From contig CAJINV010000016.1 of assembly GCA_905178155.1 (NCBI GenBank), positions 835,386-899,385 of the forward strand: a stretch of 64,000 nt of DNA, read 5' to 3'. How positions within the stretch are numbered: the stretch's first letter is position 1; every line of letters starts with the position of its first letter. Under the pieces are notes generated by a model. It searched no databases. It saw only the letters and a program-made list of their open reading frames with translations, and was not told where the DNA came from. A program made the translations under genes and the position numbers. The stretch is from Amoebophrya sp. A120 (Eukaryota > Sar > Dinophyceae > Syndiniales > Amoebophryaceae). Below, piece after piece: positions 1 through 11,285 of the stretch.

Positions 1-1691
1 TTCTTCTAGTTTTTTTTTTCTAAATGTCAATGACAACTCAATAAAGCAGTTTTCAAATAATACCAAGCCCTCTGCCGTCAATAGGAAATGAGAGGTTTTT
101 CATACAGAAAGTATAAAAAAGGAGGGGTTCTGTAGCAAAGCGCTTCTGGTTTCGGGAAGTTAAGCAAATCTCTGTGGCAAGAATCGGCCTTATGTACTAC
201 AAAGTCTTGTTGTGTGTAGCTAGCGAGACAAATACAGTCAAAGCAGGGTTTGCTTTGTCTCACACAAAAGTCGCTTTTCGAGAACTTCTTCGTACTCACA
301 GATTGCTTGTATTTTTCAATATATAGAAGTCAGAATTCTTCTACTTCTGAAGAAAACGACAAAAGTTCCAGTACTAGTCCGCCCGTATTTATTATTTACT
401 ACGACCACCTACTTATATTTTGATTTTTCGCTTGCGCGTTAGCTAAGCAGTGCGACCTCCACCGCTGCAGTACCGCTGCTACTGAAAATAAGTAACGCGG
501 AGCAAGGGACATTCATACACTTACACCCGAATCAGGATGATGGTACCGCTCACCGAAATAATCAATTTCGAAATGTTTTGTTGAAAAAAATCGATCGACT
601 GGACTCACTAGGGGCGTGATTTACCTACTGTTGTTTCATGACCTGCTGGTTCACTGCATTTATTTTCTTTTGTGTAGGAAAAGAATTTAGAATAAGAAAC
701 CTTAACTTTATTGACTGGTTGCAATTGCATCAATCTTCACTCTCATCATGCCACCGCTGGCAATGACAGTCTCGCATCCACCGTCGTCGAGACCAAAGCC
801 TGGGCAGCTACCGCAGTATTTCCTGCATCCGGTTTCTTGAAAGATAGCCACTCTCGTTCTGTTCTTCCTCTTCCGAAGTAGATCGGAGGGTCTCACTTTC
901 TGACGATCGCCTGCAACGATTGAATAGCAGTTTCGATCACAGGAACTACGCTCTTTAGAAGTTTGTTGAGTATTGAAAGATCCGATTGCAGGAGGCGCGC
1001 TAAGGATCTCTGACGCACCACTCAGATTTTAGCGCCCTGGTTTGCCACTGCGCTTGCTTTTCATGCACGCTCACATTCATCATACTGTTGCTCTTGCTGC
1101 CGATGACTTTGGCATGGAGAAGCTTATAATTCAGGGCTGATCATGATCAACGTGAGGATAATGATAGACAAAATGCATGATGGTGGTTCTGTCACAGGCC
1201 GCCGAACACGCAGCAGCGTGTTGTGATGTGTTTCAAGGAAGAACGATCAAAGCAGGATCAGACTCCAACTGTATTTTTACAGCTTTGTTTCGATCCAGAT
1301 TTCCATTTACTCTTTTGTAAAGCCTACATCTTCGAGTTCGAGTTCCACTTTAAGCTGCTGTTTTGGTTGTCTACTTTGTCAGTCCAGAAACCATCATCGC
1401 ATGAAAATTTTGGAAGAAATTGTATGATAGAAACGAGGAAACTATAAGAAGGTTACAGTACTCGCTGTCGCTACAGATTTTTGTAAAATCGCGAAACCGA
1501 TGAATCAAGTACGAGTATCGGTACATCTAGTGTATTACAAGAAGAAATCCTAAAGCCATATACAAAATTTCTCAGAAGAACTTTATCCCGAGGTAAAAGA
1601 AACTTACCCGCGGCATCAAGAGCCTTCTAGCTATCGATAGAGCCGGTCAACATCAACTTTTCCAACAACAGAAGACAGAAACAAACAAGCT
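1..1691. other. intergenic, nothing supported
   Basis: AT-rich DNA upstream of the adenylate kinase gene. Only short unconvincing ORFs are present on both strands, with no conserved motif, RNA gene or clear repeat. It presumably holds the 5' untranslated region of the next gene; no promoter element can be named. Confidence 0.5.
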
Positions 1692-3847
1692 ATGCCCTCC
1701 ATTAACAGTCTGCTTCTGATCGCGCCGCCAGGTGGTGGCAAGGGAACGGTGACGAAACTTTTGCTGAACCGGTGTAAATATGCATAATGCAAAAGTAACG
1801 TACTAGTATAAATTGCATTACAAATTTTGGCAAGAAAAAAAATGGAATTTGTAATGCTGTTTTACCTTAGGAGGAAGATTTGTCATGCGTATTTGCAAGT
1901 AGTACGAGTACGATACTTTTGCACAGCATAGTAAAGCGCTTTTCTCCCAGTACCCGCAGCAGCATTTTTCCATGGGGGATGTGTTGCGGAAAAATTTGGA
2001 CCAGCTGCCACAGGACCAACAGGCAAAGATGCGGAACGGAGAATTACTCCCGGCGCAGGACCTGAAGGAAATCCTGTTTCGGGAGGTGCGGAATTGCCTT
2101 GGTGGTAGTTCTAGCGCTGGAGGTGGCCACGCGGTCGTGGACGGCGTGAATCTTCAGGGTGGTAGAAATTGTAGTGCCGTCAGGGTGGAACATCAAGATG
2201 CCTCTCTCGACGACAATTACAACGGCACTAGCAGTCGTCCACCTTGGATCATCTTGGATGGGTTTCCGCGCACGGTGGAGCAGGCGAAACTACTGGAGCA
2301 GGAGGACGAGAGAAGTGATGAACATCAAATAAGCGATAGCACTCCTACTTCTTCTCGTGTTGACGCCGAGGACCCTGCAGATAGGACGACTATCACGCCA
2401 AGTATCCACAAAAAAACGAGAGCCATCCCCGTTCATTTTTTGTATAGCAAGGAGTGGATTTTATGCATGTTTTGTGTGACAAATTCGATAAGGATGGTTC
2501 TTTTTTTGTGGATCATACCAAAAATCGCCGTCTTCCTCGATGTGCCAACGGAGGAAATCTTGGACCGCATCGAGCACCGCTTGATCCACCCCGGTTCTGG
2601 TCGGACGTACAATGAAAAATGGAACCCGCCGAAAGTCCCCAACGTCGATGACGTGACTGGAGTATGAAATGTAAAAATGTCTGGGTCTGGAAGAGTGCAG
2701 ATTTGTCGTGCACATTTTCCATGCCCCATGAGGGCTGGAATGCAGGACCTAGCATCACAGATTTTCGGAATGCCTCCTAATGCCTATTCCGTTTGTAAGA
2801 ATAACCCAACAAGGCAACACTGGAGCTCCACCTTGCTCGCGGGCTTGGATGGTAAATCAGGTCAGCCACATCTAGCGCCCACTGGCCGTACTCACGCGTA
2901 AGCAATCGCAAACGGTTCGGCGGATGCGGTCGGGTGGTACCTGTAGGACGTGGAACGGGTGTCCACCTAGGGGTATTGGCAGAGGCTAAATCTGTTCTAA
3001 CGCCACGGCATTGGCAGAGGCTAAATCTGTTCTAACGCCACCCTGACAGGAGTCAAATGTCAAAGCGATGCGATACGATACGCGTAGCACAATCTGGGCT
3101 CCTCTTGCTGGTCATGCAATACGGATTTTTTTAGAATCCAAAGACAGCATGACAAGTTTGGATCCTTCCAGACCCAGACATTTTTGCAATGCATATGGAG
3201 AACCGCTGGAACGGCGCGCGGACGACGATTTCGCCACAGTGAAGAGGCGATTGGAAGTTTTTCGCGAATTCACTTGGAAACCGCTTTTGGATCACTACGT
3301 CGGGCAGAGACCACCACGGCGGGGAACAAGTACACAAGATGAACTACACGAGGACGGCTGCACGTCAAAAACAACAACCTTCATCGTCTCCGGAGACGGG
3401 AAAGGCGCGGGGCTAGTGCAGCAGTTGACTTCAGCAGCAGCTGGTGATCCAAATCGTTCTGCTTCGGGACGAACAAGAACAGGCCCCCGTGATGTCTTCG
3501 ACGTGGCGAAGAATCTGAATTTGATTAACCAGGGCCGCCGGAGCGAGGCGATCGTCGAAGAGCTGTTGGCGTGTCCGGAATTCCGCAGCTTGCTGGGGCT
3601 GGACGCTCTTGAACGTGAGCACAGCGCAGGCGCAGATTACACTGCAGAAGGCCACCAGAGCGGAAGATTTCTCTCGAGCGACGAACAAGCCCCAGCCGTG
3701 TTGAACAGTTGTGCGGTTGTAGCCGAGGGCAAGGGTATTACTATTAGACAAGAGCCAATGGGGCGAGAAGAGGTGGCGGGAAACAGTGAACGCTCGCGCC
3801 AACAAGGAGCCGCTTCTACACGAGCTCCTGTGTACTCACGACTGTAA
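1692..3847 (+). CDS. adenylate kinase (long-LID type)
   Basis: Catalyses ATP + AMP = 2 ADP. Exons 1692-1778, 1936-2662 and 3201-3847 join in frame to about 486 residues. The family motifs are visible in order: P-loop APPGGGKGT near residue 12, SMGDVLR, the FPRT AMP-binding motif, [14 protein letters not shown], the long [15 protein letters not shown] followed by [14 protein letters not shown], and [18 protein letters not shown]. Usual length is 215-240 residues, so the rest is low-complexity insertion (between SMGDVLR and FPRT, and before the DVP strand) plus a C-terminal extension of about 190 residues without recognised domain. Both introns are introners; the second cuts the LID codon run and its removal restores TGEPLERR. 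An in-frame hydrophobic stretch at about 2437-2516 has no counterpart in the family and may be an unrecognised intron. The start is the first ATG, 11 codons before the P-loop. Confidence 0.93.
1779..1930 (+). mobile_element. introner, family B, adenylate kinase intron 1
   Basis: Flanked by TSD GTAAA at 1774-1778 and 1931-1935. Left end TATGCATAATGCAAAAGTA, right end TACTTTTGCACAGCATA, imperfect inverted repeats. Removal with one TSD copy joins codons AAA and GCG in frame ahead of SMGD. Confidence 0.9.
2663..3195 (+). mobile_element. introner, family A (enlarged), adenylate kinase intron 2
   Basis: TSD TGGAG at 2658-2662 and 3196-3200. Ends carry TGTAAAAATGTCTGGGTCTG and its inverse CAGACCCAGACATTTTTGCA. 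Precise removal restores TGEPLERR of the LID. At 533 bp it is twice the usual family A size (about 255 bp); the extra DNA includes a 35-bp tandem duplication (2975-3041). Confidence 0.9.
2975..3041. repeat. 35-bp tandem duplication inside introner
   Basis: The block starting ATTGGCAGAGGCTAAATCTG and ending CGCCAC is present twice in a row (2975-3006 and 3010-3041), identical over 32 bases. It lies in the extra DNA of the enlarged introner. Confidence 0.9.
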
Positions 3848-4554
3848 GCAAGAACTCCTTGTTGCGAAGTGTGACTAAAGTAAAGACTTGTTGGAAAGTG
3901 TTGTGTCGAGTAAAGACTTGATGAGATCATGTTGTCCGCCATGTGTGATGAAAGGTAAAAATCGAAGTTGCCAATGCGGAAAGCGAAAGAAACACTAGGT
4001 CTACCCTGTAACAAACCGAAGTGAAGCAAATGCGGAGAAAATTCACCTACGGGCACGGCTCTCTCCGATGCTGTGCAAAAACTTTAATCCTTTCCAAAAA
4101 CCTTCAGGGACTTTTTGTGGCACATCCGTAAGGTGAAGCAGTGGCCAGAGCTCTCGTTAGAACTGAAAAAAGGAAAACTGAAGTGGAAAAAAGAAACTGA
4201 TGCCTCGTTGTTCAACTTCTTCCACTTTTTCTTCGTCGCGGCTAGAGGAATAGCGGAGAAATCAACACAAACTGAGAGAACTCAAGACCAAAACTCTTCT
4301 CCGTGTGCTGCGACTGGTGTTGTATGCGCGTACTTTCGAAATGGAAATAGTCGAGAGCAACGCGAAGAAATATGAGCTTCTAGCTCTAGCCAAAGAGCCT
4401 AGCGCTTTCTGATTGGTGTGTTCTTTTGCGACCTCGCAAATGAAAGCGGCAAGGCCAATAAGCTCCGCGGATCTACTTCTGAAACCGAAAAAAGCAAAAG
4501 ATCTTGAATAGAGCAGTCCTGTATTCCACTGGGCAAGAAAAAAACCAGTCAGAC
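3848..4554. other. intergenic, nothing supported
   Basis: AT-rich spacer between the adenylate kinase stop and the GC-rich island. No conserved ORF or structured element was found. Confidence 0.45.
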
Positions 4555-5870
4555 GACGGGCGCCGGCACTTTGAACATTGTGGAAGCGCGTGGGGGTTTG
4601 GGTGGCTTTTCACAGCATAGCGGTGGAGCCGGTGCCGGGTCTCTCGGCCCTGTCCGCCCCGATGCGCCTGCACAAACTAGCTGGGGAGAAAGACTGGCCG
4701 GAGCGGGTCGCGCACCTGTTTCGGACGCCTTCGGAGCGGCTTCGCTGCCAATGAAAGAGCCGCCCCGAGTGCGCCAAGAAGTGCGCCCACGAGAGGGAGG
4801 GGAGGAAGCGCGGAAGGCAATGCAGCACCAGGCGGGCGCCTTTCCCTCCGGCCGTAGGCGCGCGCGCCGCCGGGCCCCGTTCATTACCGGCCGCGGGCCC
4901 TTCGTGATCATGGTCAGCCCGGGCCCCTTCTTGACCGCCTGGGGCAGCCGCGCGCGACTTGGCGCGCGCCCCCGCTGGCGCGATTCCTGCCTGCCGCGCG
5001 AGTCGCGATGTCGGGCCGGGGTAAATGCCCGCGCGCAACTGGGCGAAAAGCGTCGCGGGTGCTCGCTGTGACGAAGGCACCGCCAGCGCCTTGGTCGCAG
5101 AGCACATGGCTGCGGATTTTCGCCGCCACAAAATTAAGGCGGCCCCCACTCTCGAGTTCCGGAACCCATGGAAGCCCGAGCTTGGCCACATCTTGAAGGG
5201 CTCCGCCCCGATGAAGATGCCCAAGGCCGCGACTTCCCCCCGCCCCGCCCCCTCCGGCAGCCAGCGGCCCAGGCCCGGGAGGGCCCGCCGGCCGCACTGG
5301 CGCGGGCGCCCTGTGCGCCCGCCTGCCTCAGGGGCGCGGCCGTTGCCCCCCGAGCGCTCTCCGCCCCTTCTCGGGCGGCCGGCGTCGCGCGCCCTCCCCC
5401 CTGCCCCCCTCCTGGCTGTCTGATTCATTAGTTACGCGCATTCTGGGTCGTGGCACTCTGGCCCTGGCCCCGCTCGATCGTTTGTTGAGACTCGGCCTCG
5501 CGCGGATCGGGCCGTCCGATCGTCCGTCCCGGTGGTTGCCTTCGTGTGCCGCGCCAGCTGCGGGCCTCAGTGAGTTCGTTGCATGCCCCGCCCGGCGGCG
5601 TGGACTTCGTTTTTGTCTGTGGTCGGTCCCGGCGTTGACTTGGCATCCGGGCCGTGGTGTTTTCTATTAATTTTGTGACATTGCCTTCGAACCGATGATC
5701 ATGCCAAGGAAGTGGGTGTCTGCCCACCTCGCTGGCTCTTGCGTTCTTGGCTGGCGTTGTTCTCTCATTGCTTGAGCGCTTTCATTGCGGCTATCGCGTT
5801 GCGGCACTGCGATTTCCTTCGCGCAGCAGCCGGCGCTCCTTTGGCGACCTTTCCTGTCATTTGTCGACGC
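4555..5870. other. GC-rich island of unknown nature
   Basis: An abrupt change to strongly GC-rich sequence, unlike its AT-rich flanks, densest about 4800-5420 and grading into a GT/CT-rich tail to about 5870. All six frames are open for long stretches because of base composition, so ORF length is no evidence. One forward frame (about 5130-5230) reads KAAPTLEFRNPWKPELGHI with mostly G/C-ending codons and looks protein-like, but there is no full domain and I recognise nothing. It could be a degraded or foreign gene (for example from a GC-rich dinoflagellate host), a structured RNA, or an exon of an unrecognised gene. Confidence 0.35.
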
Positions 5871-6263
5871 TCACTTCCTTTACTTTGCAAAGAACACAGT
5901 CCGGTGCATAAGTATTTCCCAATTTTATTGAGTAGTGTCGTTTTCCCTATCTTATATCAGCACCTCTGCACAGAGACAGAGAGGTCTGCATTTTTGGCAA
6001 CAAGATAGATACAGCCGCGTACTAAGACACCTGAATTACTAGGAAACAGAATTCCAGAGGAAAGTTCTTCGGCCTAGTTGTTTTAGAAGTGTACACACGT
6101 GGTCGACGACTGCGACATAAGTATTCAGATGTTCTCGTCATGTCCGTAATGCAGAGCTTCCGTGCGGCCGTCCGACTCCGATGGAAGAGGAAGAGGTAAG
6201 GCGCAAGTAGATCATCAAGCACTTTGTACAGCAGTATCGGGACGAAACTCTACTTGATCCAAA

Positions 6264-8768
6264 ATGAAGAGGCGTTCACCAGAAAACTTTTCCAGCTTCC
6301 GGGGCCAGCACCTCTGCGTCTTCTTCCTCCTTTTCCATCAAGCGAGCCCAGTCACCGTCTCGGCTGCAGCGTTCTTGCCTTCCGGGGGTTCCTCCGTGGC
6401 GACAATATCAGCCGGGCCTGTAGTCGCCTCGTACAGCTCTGGAGCCCACACACCCCGGGCGCCGTATCATCTTGCTTCTAGTGCGGTACCAGTGCCAACC
6501 GCCTCGCATGGCGGTTTATTCACATCATCGTCGGCGTCACCGGGTGGTACTACGTCTACAGGTCATGCGCCGCTGATAATACCTGGGACGGTTTTTGGAG
6601 CAGCTGCACCTCCTGTGTTCGCTTCTGCGTCGCAACAACAGTTTCAGCCAGGAGCCCCGTCCGCCTTTCTCCGATCAAACAGCTCCGTGGGGAACACGAG
6701 AAGTTCTTCTAGCAATAGCACCGCTTCCGCAGTCCAGCGCGCACGGAGTCAGCCGCAGCCGGGACAGCTGTTGGGGCGAGCAGGGGCGATGCCGGTAGTA
6801 CAAACTACAGGGTCTTTATCGCAACACCAGCAGCAAGCACAAAGAGCCCCTGCTTCGTGGGCATACCCTGCAAGAGGACCGCAGCATCAACAAACAGTGC
6901 CTGCTGGAGTTTCCGGAGGTCCACAAACAGCAACACCGCTCCCTGGGGGACCACCTGTTGGAGCTGCTGCGCCACAACTACACTCCCACGGCGCCGCTTC
7001 CAGTACCCGCACAGCCACCCCCGCGACCACGCGAACTCACACGCCCGGCGGGTCCATGCACGTGCCGTTGCGTGGAACTTCATCCTCCCTGGCAGCCCCG
7101 GCTGGGTTATCGGTACCGTTTTTCGGTGGTTTTTTTGGTGGTGCTCCTCCGCAAGCATCCGGCCACCAAACTCCCAGCCCGAGTGGAGGAGGTGCTCCTG
7201 TATTATCAAGGAACTTATTGCACAACAACGTTCGTGCCATGACGCCAAACACCAGCCCAGCAGGGTTTGCGCCCATGGGCCTGCAGTCCAGCCAGCCGCT
7301 ACTGACAGCAGGAGCTTCAACTGCAGCTACTACTTCGCCGCTATCGAGTATGCTCTACGGCGCCATACCTGGAACTACAGCAACTGCAAGTGGTTTATCA
7401 CCAGCAAATAAATCTAAAGAGCCTTGCCCCCTCTGCTTCGAGGACCACAACCACCCAAGCGAAGGAAATTTCGTCTGCCGGCACTGCGGCGCCTTCGCGC
7501 ACCGGACGTGCTTAATCCCCTGGATTGTTCCGGGAATTCAGGCGAAGGGCAATTCGGAGCTGCCCCCGGACCGGGGAGACACACCGGCCGGCGAGACGTT
7601 CGTGGGCATGAGTCTCGGCGACGTCCCGGGGAACAACTTCGTCACTTCCAGACATTGCCCGACGTGCGGGGGCGAAATTGGCTTCAACGAGTTTTTGCAC
7701 AGCGTGCGGCCGGGACGGGCGTATCAAATTGGAAAATCCGAAATTTGGTATAGGGAAGAAGAGGAGAAGCTGCAAACCGTGCTGGACCTCGGCGTGGATC
7801 TGCTACATAACACCGAGAAGGCCGCTATCATGGAAGTCTCGCGGATCTCCGCCGCGTTCGCCGCCTGGCGGTCTGCGGTCGATTTTTTCGTGCGCGACTT
7901 GGAGCCGCTACTCGCGGCGGCCGAGGTGATCAGTATGAATGTGGACGAGCTAGCGAAGCAGATGCAGCAGTTTTCACTCCTAGGAACCAGTACATCAAAC
8001 AATAACGCAGCATTTGTTTCATCATCTCCCCGTCGTGCCACCACATCAACCACCCAATCGCTGCTCGACCAGAGCCTCTTGACTTCCGAAAGGGACGCTG
8101 CGCTCTACAAGACAGTAGGCAGAGAGGAGCTGGGCATGGAAACGGACGTCTATGCCAGGTTTGTTACGAAGTGCCGGATATGCATTGCAAAGATGTCTGG
8201 GTCTGGAAGAATGCAACTTGTAAAGGTAATTCTGGCTCATGCAAAAATTCGTGTTGCACGAATGTCAAAAGTTGTCCACTTTTGACGAAGTTGAAAGGAA
8301 GTTTCTCATGCAGGATAGGCATGATAACAATCCCACATAATCTGTCATGCTAGGTCCTGCATTCCACATGACATGGATCATTCAAAATATGCATGACAAG
8401 TCTAGCAAAGCCCCAGACATTTTTGCATTTGATACCGGAAGACGACTCCGTTTTCCGCTTCCGAGAGGATTCAGGACCGGCCGACGGTGAAAGCGTTACT
8501 AGACTGCGGCTTGGTGAAGTTTATGCGGAAGTATTTGCGGCTCGGCGCCGGGGGAGATGAAAGTACAGCGTTTGTAAAAGCGGCACAGGACATGAGCTAC
8601 GGCTCGATGCCAACGACTATCAGCGGCGGATTTTCCAAATCGGAATTGCTCGAGATACACGTGAAACTGGACGAATTGCTTCACGAAGAGTGGTCAAAGC
8701 CTGTGAACACGAGTAGTGGGTCTAGTGGAGGTGCTGGTGCTGGGGCGGGCAATGCGAACGTATACTAA
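6264..8768 (+). CDS. low-complexity protein with C4HC3-type zinc motif
   Basis: Exons 6264-8178 and 8440-8768 join to 747 residues. The first 380 or so residues are rich in Ser, Ala, Gly, Pro and Gln with no fold visible. Around residues 390-475 the Cys/His pattern is CPLC, then CRHC, HRTC and, after about 48 residues, CPTC: C-x2-C, C-x2-C, H-x2-C, C-x2-C, as in RING-CH or PHD-like zinc binding. A helical region follows. A ubiquitin-ligase or chromatin role would be guesswork. The N-terminus has a hydrophobic run (CVFFLLFHQ), so a signal peptide or a wrong start is possible. The last codons are a Gly/Ala/Ser linker; the gene behind begins 36 bases later in a frame that a GT-AG intron could join, so this may not be the true C-terminus. 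Confidence 0.7.
8179..8434 (+). mobile_element. introner, family A
   Basis: TSD CCGGA at 8174-8178 and 8435-8439. Left end TATGCATTGCAAAGATGTCT, right end AGACATTTTTGCATTTGATA. Removal joins KCR to KTTPF in frame. Confidence 0.92.
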
Positions 8769-8804
8769 TGCTGTTCTAGTAGCTGCTTACTTTCGAAAAT
8801 TTCG

Positions 8805-9689
8805 ATGAACTTGATGTTTTTCCATTTGCACTGCTCGTTTCTTCATGACGAAAAAGTTCGTACGAGTACGAAGTGCTCGAATTCCGCACAAACAAAAAAA
8901 CAGCTTGTCGTCTCGTCCCAGCCTTCCGGCAGCATTAAGCCAACACCTCCGACGGAGCGGGCGAAAGAGCAGCTCGAATCGGGCCTCCAGTACGAACACT
9001 ACATCATGAACAGTTTCAATAAAGCGCTGGAGGAAATTTATGGGTTCTCCGTTCTCGAAGCCCTCGACCCCGACTGCAAGCAGGAGCTGGTGAAGTACCT
9101 GACACAGCGCGCCTTGCCGTTTTTTCCGAAATTCAGGAACAGCGAGCAGTTCGAGCTTCTTGTCTACGAGCACTACTGGCGGGTCGACTGGGCGGCGAAA
9201 ATTTTGACGCACGACACGCAGTACAAGAACCTTCTGGCAAACGGCCACGTGCCGGTGGGCAGCAGCAGGAACTTTGACCAGAATCAAAAGTTGGACGAAG
9301 TCATGCGGGAAAAGAAAAGCGGGAAAGAGAAAATGGATAGTAGTAGTACTTCTGGCAGAAATACGGATCATGGAACGTCATCAAATACTAGCACAACAGG
9401 AGGCAAGAGCAGCAGTAAAAAGAGTCAGAAACACAGTATAAAGCCGAAGAAACTGCCCGCCCTTTCCGTAACCACCGTCATCAACGCAGGTTCCTTTCTG
9501 GCGCAGGGCGTTTCCGCGCGGCAACTGGTCCAGCCTTTGTTCCCTTCGGCCTACAGTTTTTTCAGTGACAGGTCGGGTCAACACCTGTCAGCTGGGATGA
9601 ATCAACCGAAGATGAGCACCGAGGCGAGCATCAAAAAGACGGTAAAGAAAAAGAAAAAGAAGGGGTTTGTTAGTTACGTGTGCTGCTAG
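8805..9689 (+). CDS. hypothetical protein, possibly last exon of the preceding gene
   Basis: A 294-residue ORF from an ATG at 8805. The middle (about residues 60-145) is well mixed and probably folded, with segments such as EQLESGLQYEHYIMNSFNK and ELVKYLTQRALPFFPKF; the end is Ser/Lys-rich and finishes in a poly-Lys run. I recognise no family. The first 25 residues look like non-coding DNA. A GT-AG intron from the GTATAC at about 8759 to the AG before TGCTCGAATTCC (about 8876) would fuse this ORF in frame to the zinc-motif protein upstream; that is as likely as a separate gene. Confidence 0.55.
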   Translation: MNLMFFHLHCSFLHDEKVRTSTKCSNSAQTKKQLVVSSQPSGSIKPTPPTERAKEQLESGLQYEHYIMNSFNKALEEIYGFSVLEALDPDCKQELVKYLTQRALPFFPKFRNSEQFELLVYEHYWRVDWAAKILTHDTQYKNLLANGHVPVGSSRNFDQNQKLDEVMREKKSGKEKMDSSSTSGRNTDHGTSSNTSTTGGKSSSKKSQKHSIKPKKLPALSVTTVINAGSFLAQGVSARQLVQPLFPSAYSFFSDRSGQHLSAGMNQPKMSTEASIKKTVKKKKKKGFVSYVCC

Positions 9690-11285
9690 GACGAGAAATT
9701 GGAGCGCGGTTGTTCTTTCATACAGATGAGACCACTACTTCTTGCTGTCGTGTCGGCGCTGCATTTTACTTCTCGATAGGAGAAAGACGGCCTCCTGTCG
9801 AAGATCGTTTTTGCACATTGATCATGTTGAGTGGATTCGTACTTTTGATGACTTTGCTAAATTGATACAAACAAAATTTGGTTCTTCGACTTGTTCGAAA
9901 CTGCATATGCAAGTGTCACAAGAATGAATCTTCCGGCTCTTGCAAACTGTTTCGCCACATCAAGAAATGCGATCGATCGCTTCGGCTTTTTCTTCGGCCA
10001 ACTTTGATGGACAGCTCAGTACTACTGTAAAGAATATAGAAATTATACCTGCAAAACGCACAGTTGCCTGTTTCTAAGCTACTGAAGCTGGGAATACTAG
10101 ATCACACTACAAAACGAGTTCTCGCCACAACCACCAACCTTTCATCAACAGGAAATTTCGAATACAGAGAAAATACCTTTCGCACCATGATGCCGAAGAA
10201 AATTTCGTATACCATGACAATAGAAAAATACAAATGCATATGCAATAAACAAGCATGCTCGGGAAGTTGGGCAATGAATGCGGATAAATCGCGCGACTAC
10301 AACAACTTACTTGCGCGATTGCAATGACCAATGACAACTCCATGTCCTACGACTTATGTCCAATTTTGACAAAATGCTCCGGAAGAAAGATGATAAAAGA
10401 ACAAGCAAGTACTTTGTTACAATCAAGTACAACATCCACAGCGGTTTAGTAGTATCGTGACTAGGAAGGATTTGTCAACTTGATGCGTGTTGAGCATCGC
10501 CGTAGTAGACATTTCTGCTTCTGCGGTCGCTGCTCTACCACTTGGATGCGTTGTTCCGCATTAATAACGAGTGCTGATTGAAGAGGAGTTACAATAGGTT
10601 CTTTGCGCAGCGTAGAGATTGATATTGAAAGCGATCATTTTCCCGACCGCGTTCTGAATGCACGCACAGCAGCACAGGAAGATCCTGCTTATTGCTTTTG
10701 TCGTGATAAATCGAAAGTTTTTGACCGAAGTACTAGCCAGCAAAAAAAAAAAAAGGAATGGTAGATTAGTACTTGGCGCAACAATCCGTAAAATGAATAG
10801 AACTCTAAGATCAAGATTGCAGTCAGTTATATTAAAGCACCTTAGCGCTACTCTACAATTTCGCAGACCTAGGAGGCTCCGTTTAAAAAATACTCACACG
10901 CTCTTAATGGCTGCCCATCAAAGCTAGATCGATTTCAGATTTTCTATGGCAAAAAACGCCTGAAAATCATTGTCAACAAATTGCAACCAAAAAATCATCA
11001 GGGGAAGAGCGGTTAGTTATAGTTCTGCCGTGGGCTGAAAATCACTTTTCTCATCGAGAAAAGGTGGTTTTCGACCTGTATAGCACTTAGCTAACGTAAT
11101 CACTAGTTCGACGTGGTGGAGTGTTTTTCTTCACTGTTGTATCACACACAAAAAAACTTAATGACTTTACTAGCACGACCAAATCACCTAACATTCGTTG
11201 TCACCTCATAGTTTCACCCGAAAATAAAGAATTCTACCTCTTCGATATCATCAGTCTTTAGAAACCTTTCACATAAAAACACAAA
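9690..11285. other. intergenic, nothing supported
   Basis: AT-rich DNA with short ORFs only. No domain, RNA gene or introner-like inverted repeat was seen. It includes the 5' flank of the H3-like gene. Confidence 0.5.

Noticed and set aside
5008-5196. ORF starting MSGRGK, like histone H2A or H4
   Set aside because: The likeness ends after six residues; the rest has no histone fold and the surrounding composition makes such words likely by chance.
4610-5428. 272-residue minus-strand ORF in the GC-rich island
   Set aside because: All frames are open there because of GC content; the product is Arg/Ala/Gly-rich with no domain.
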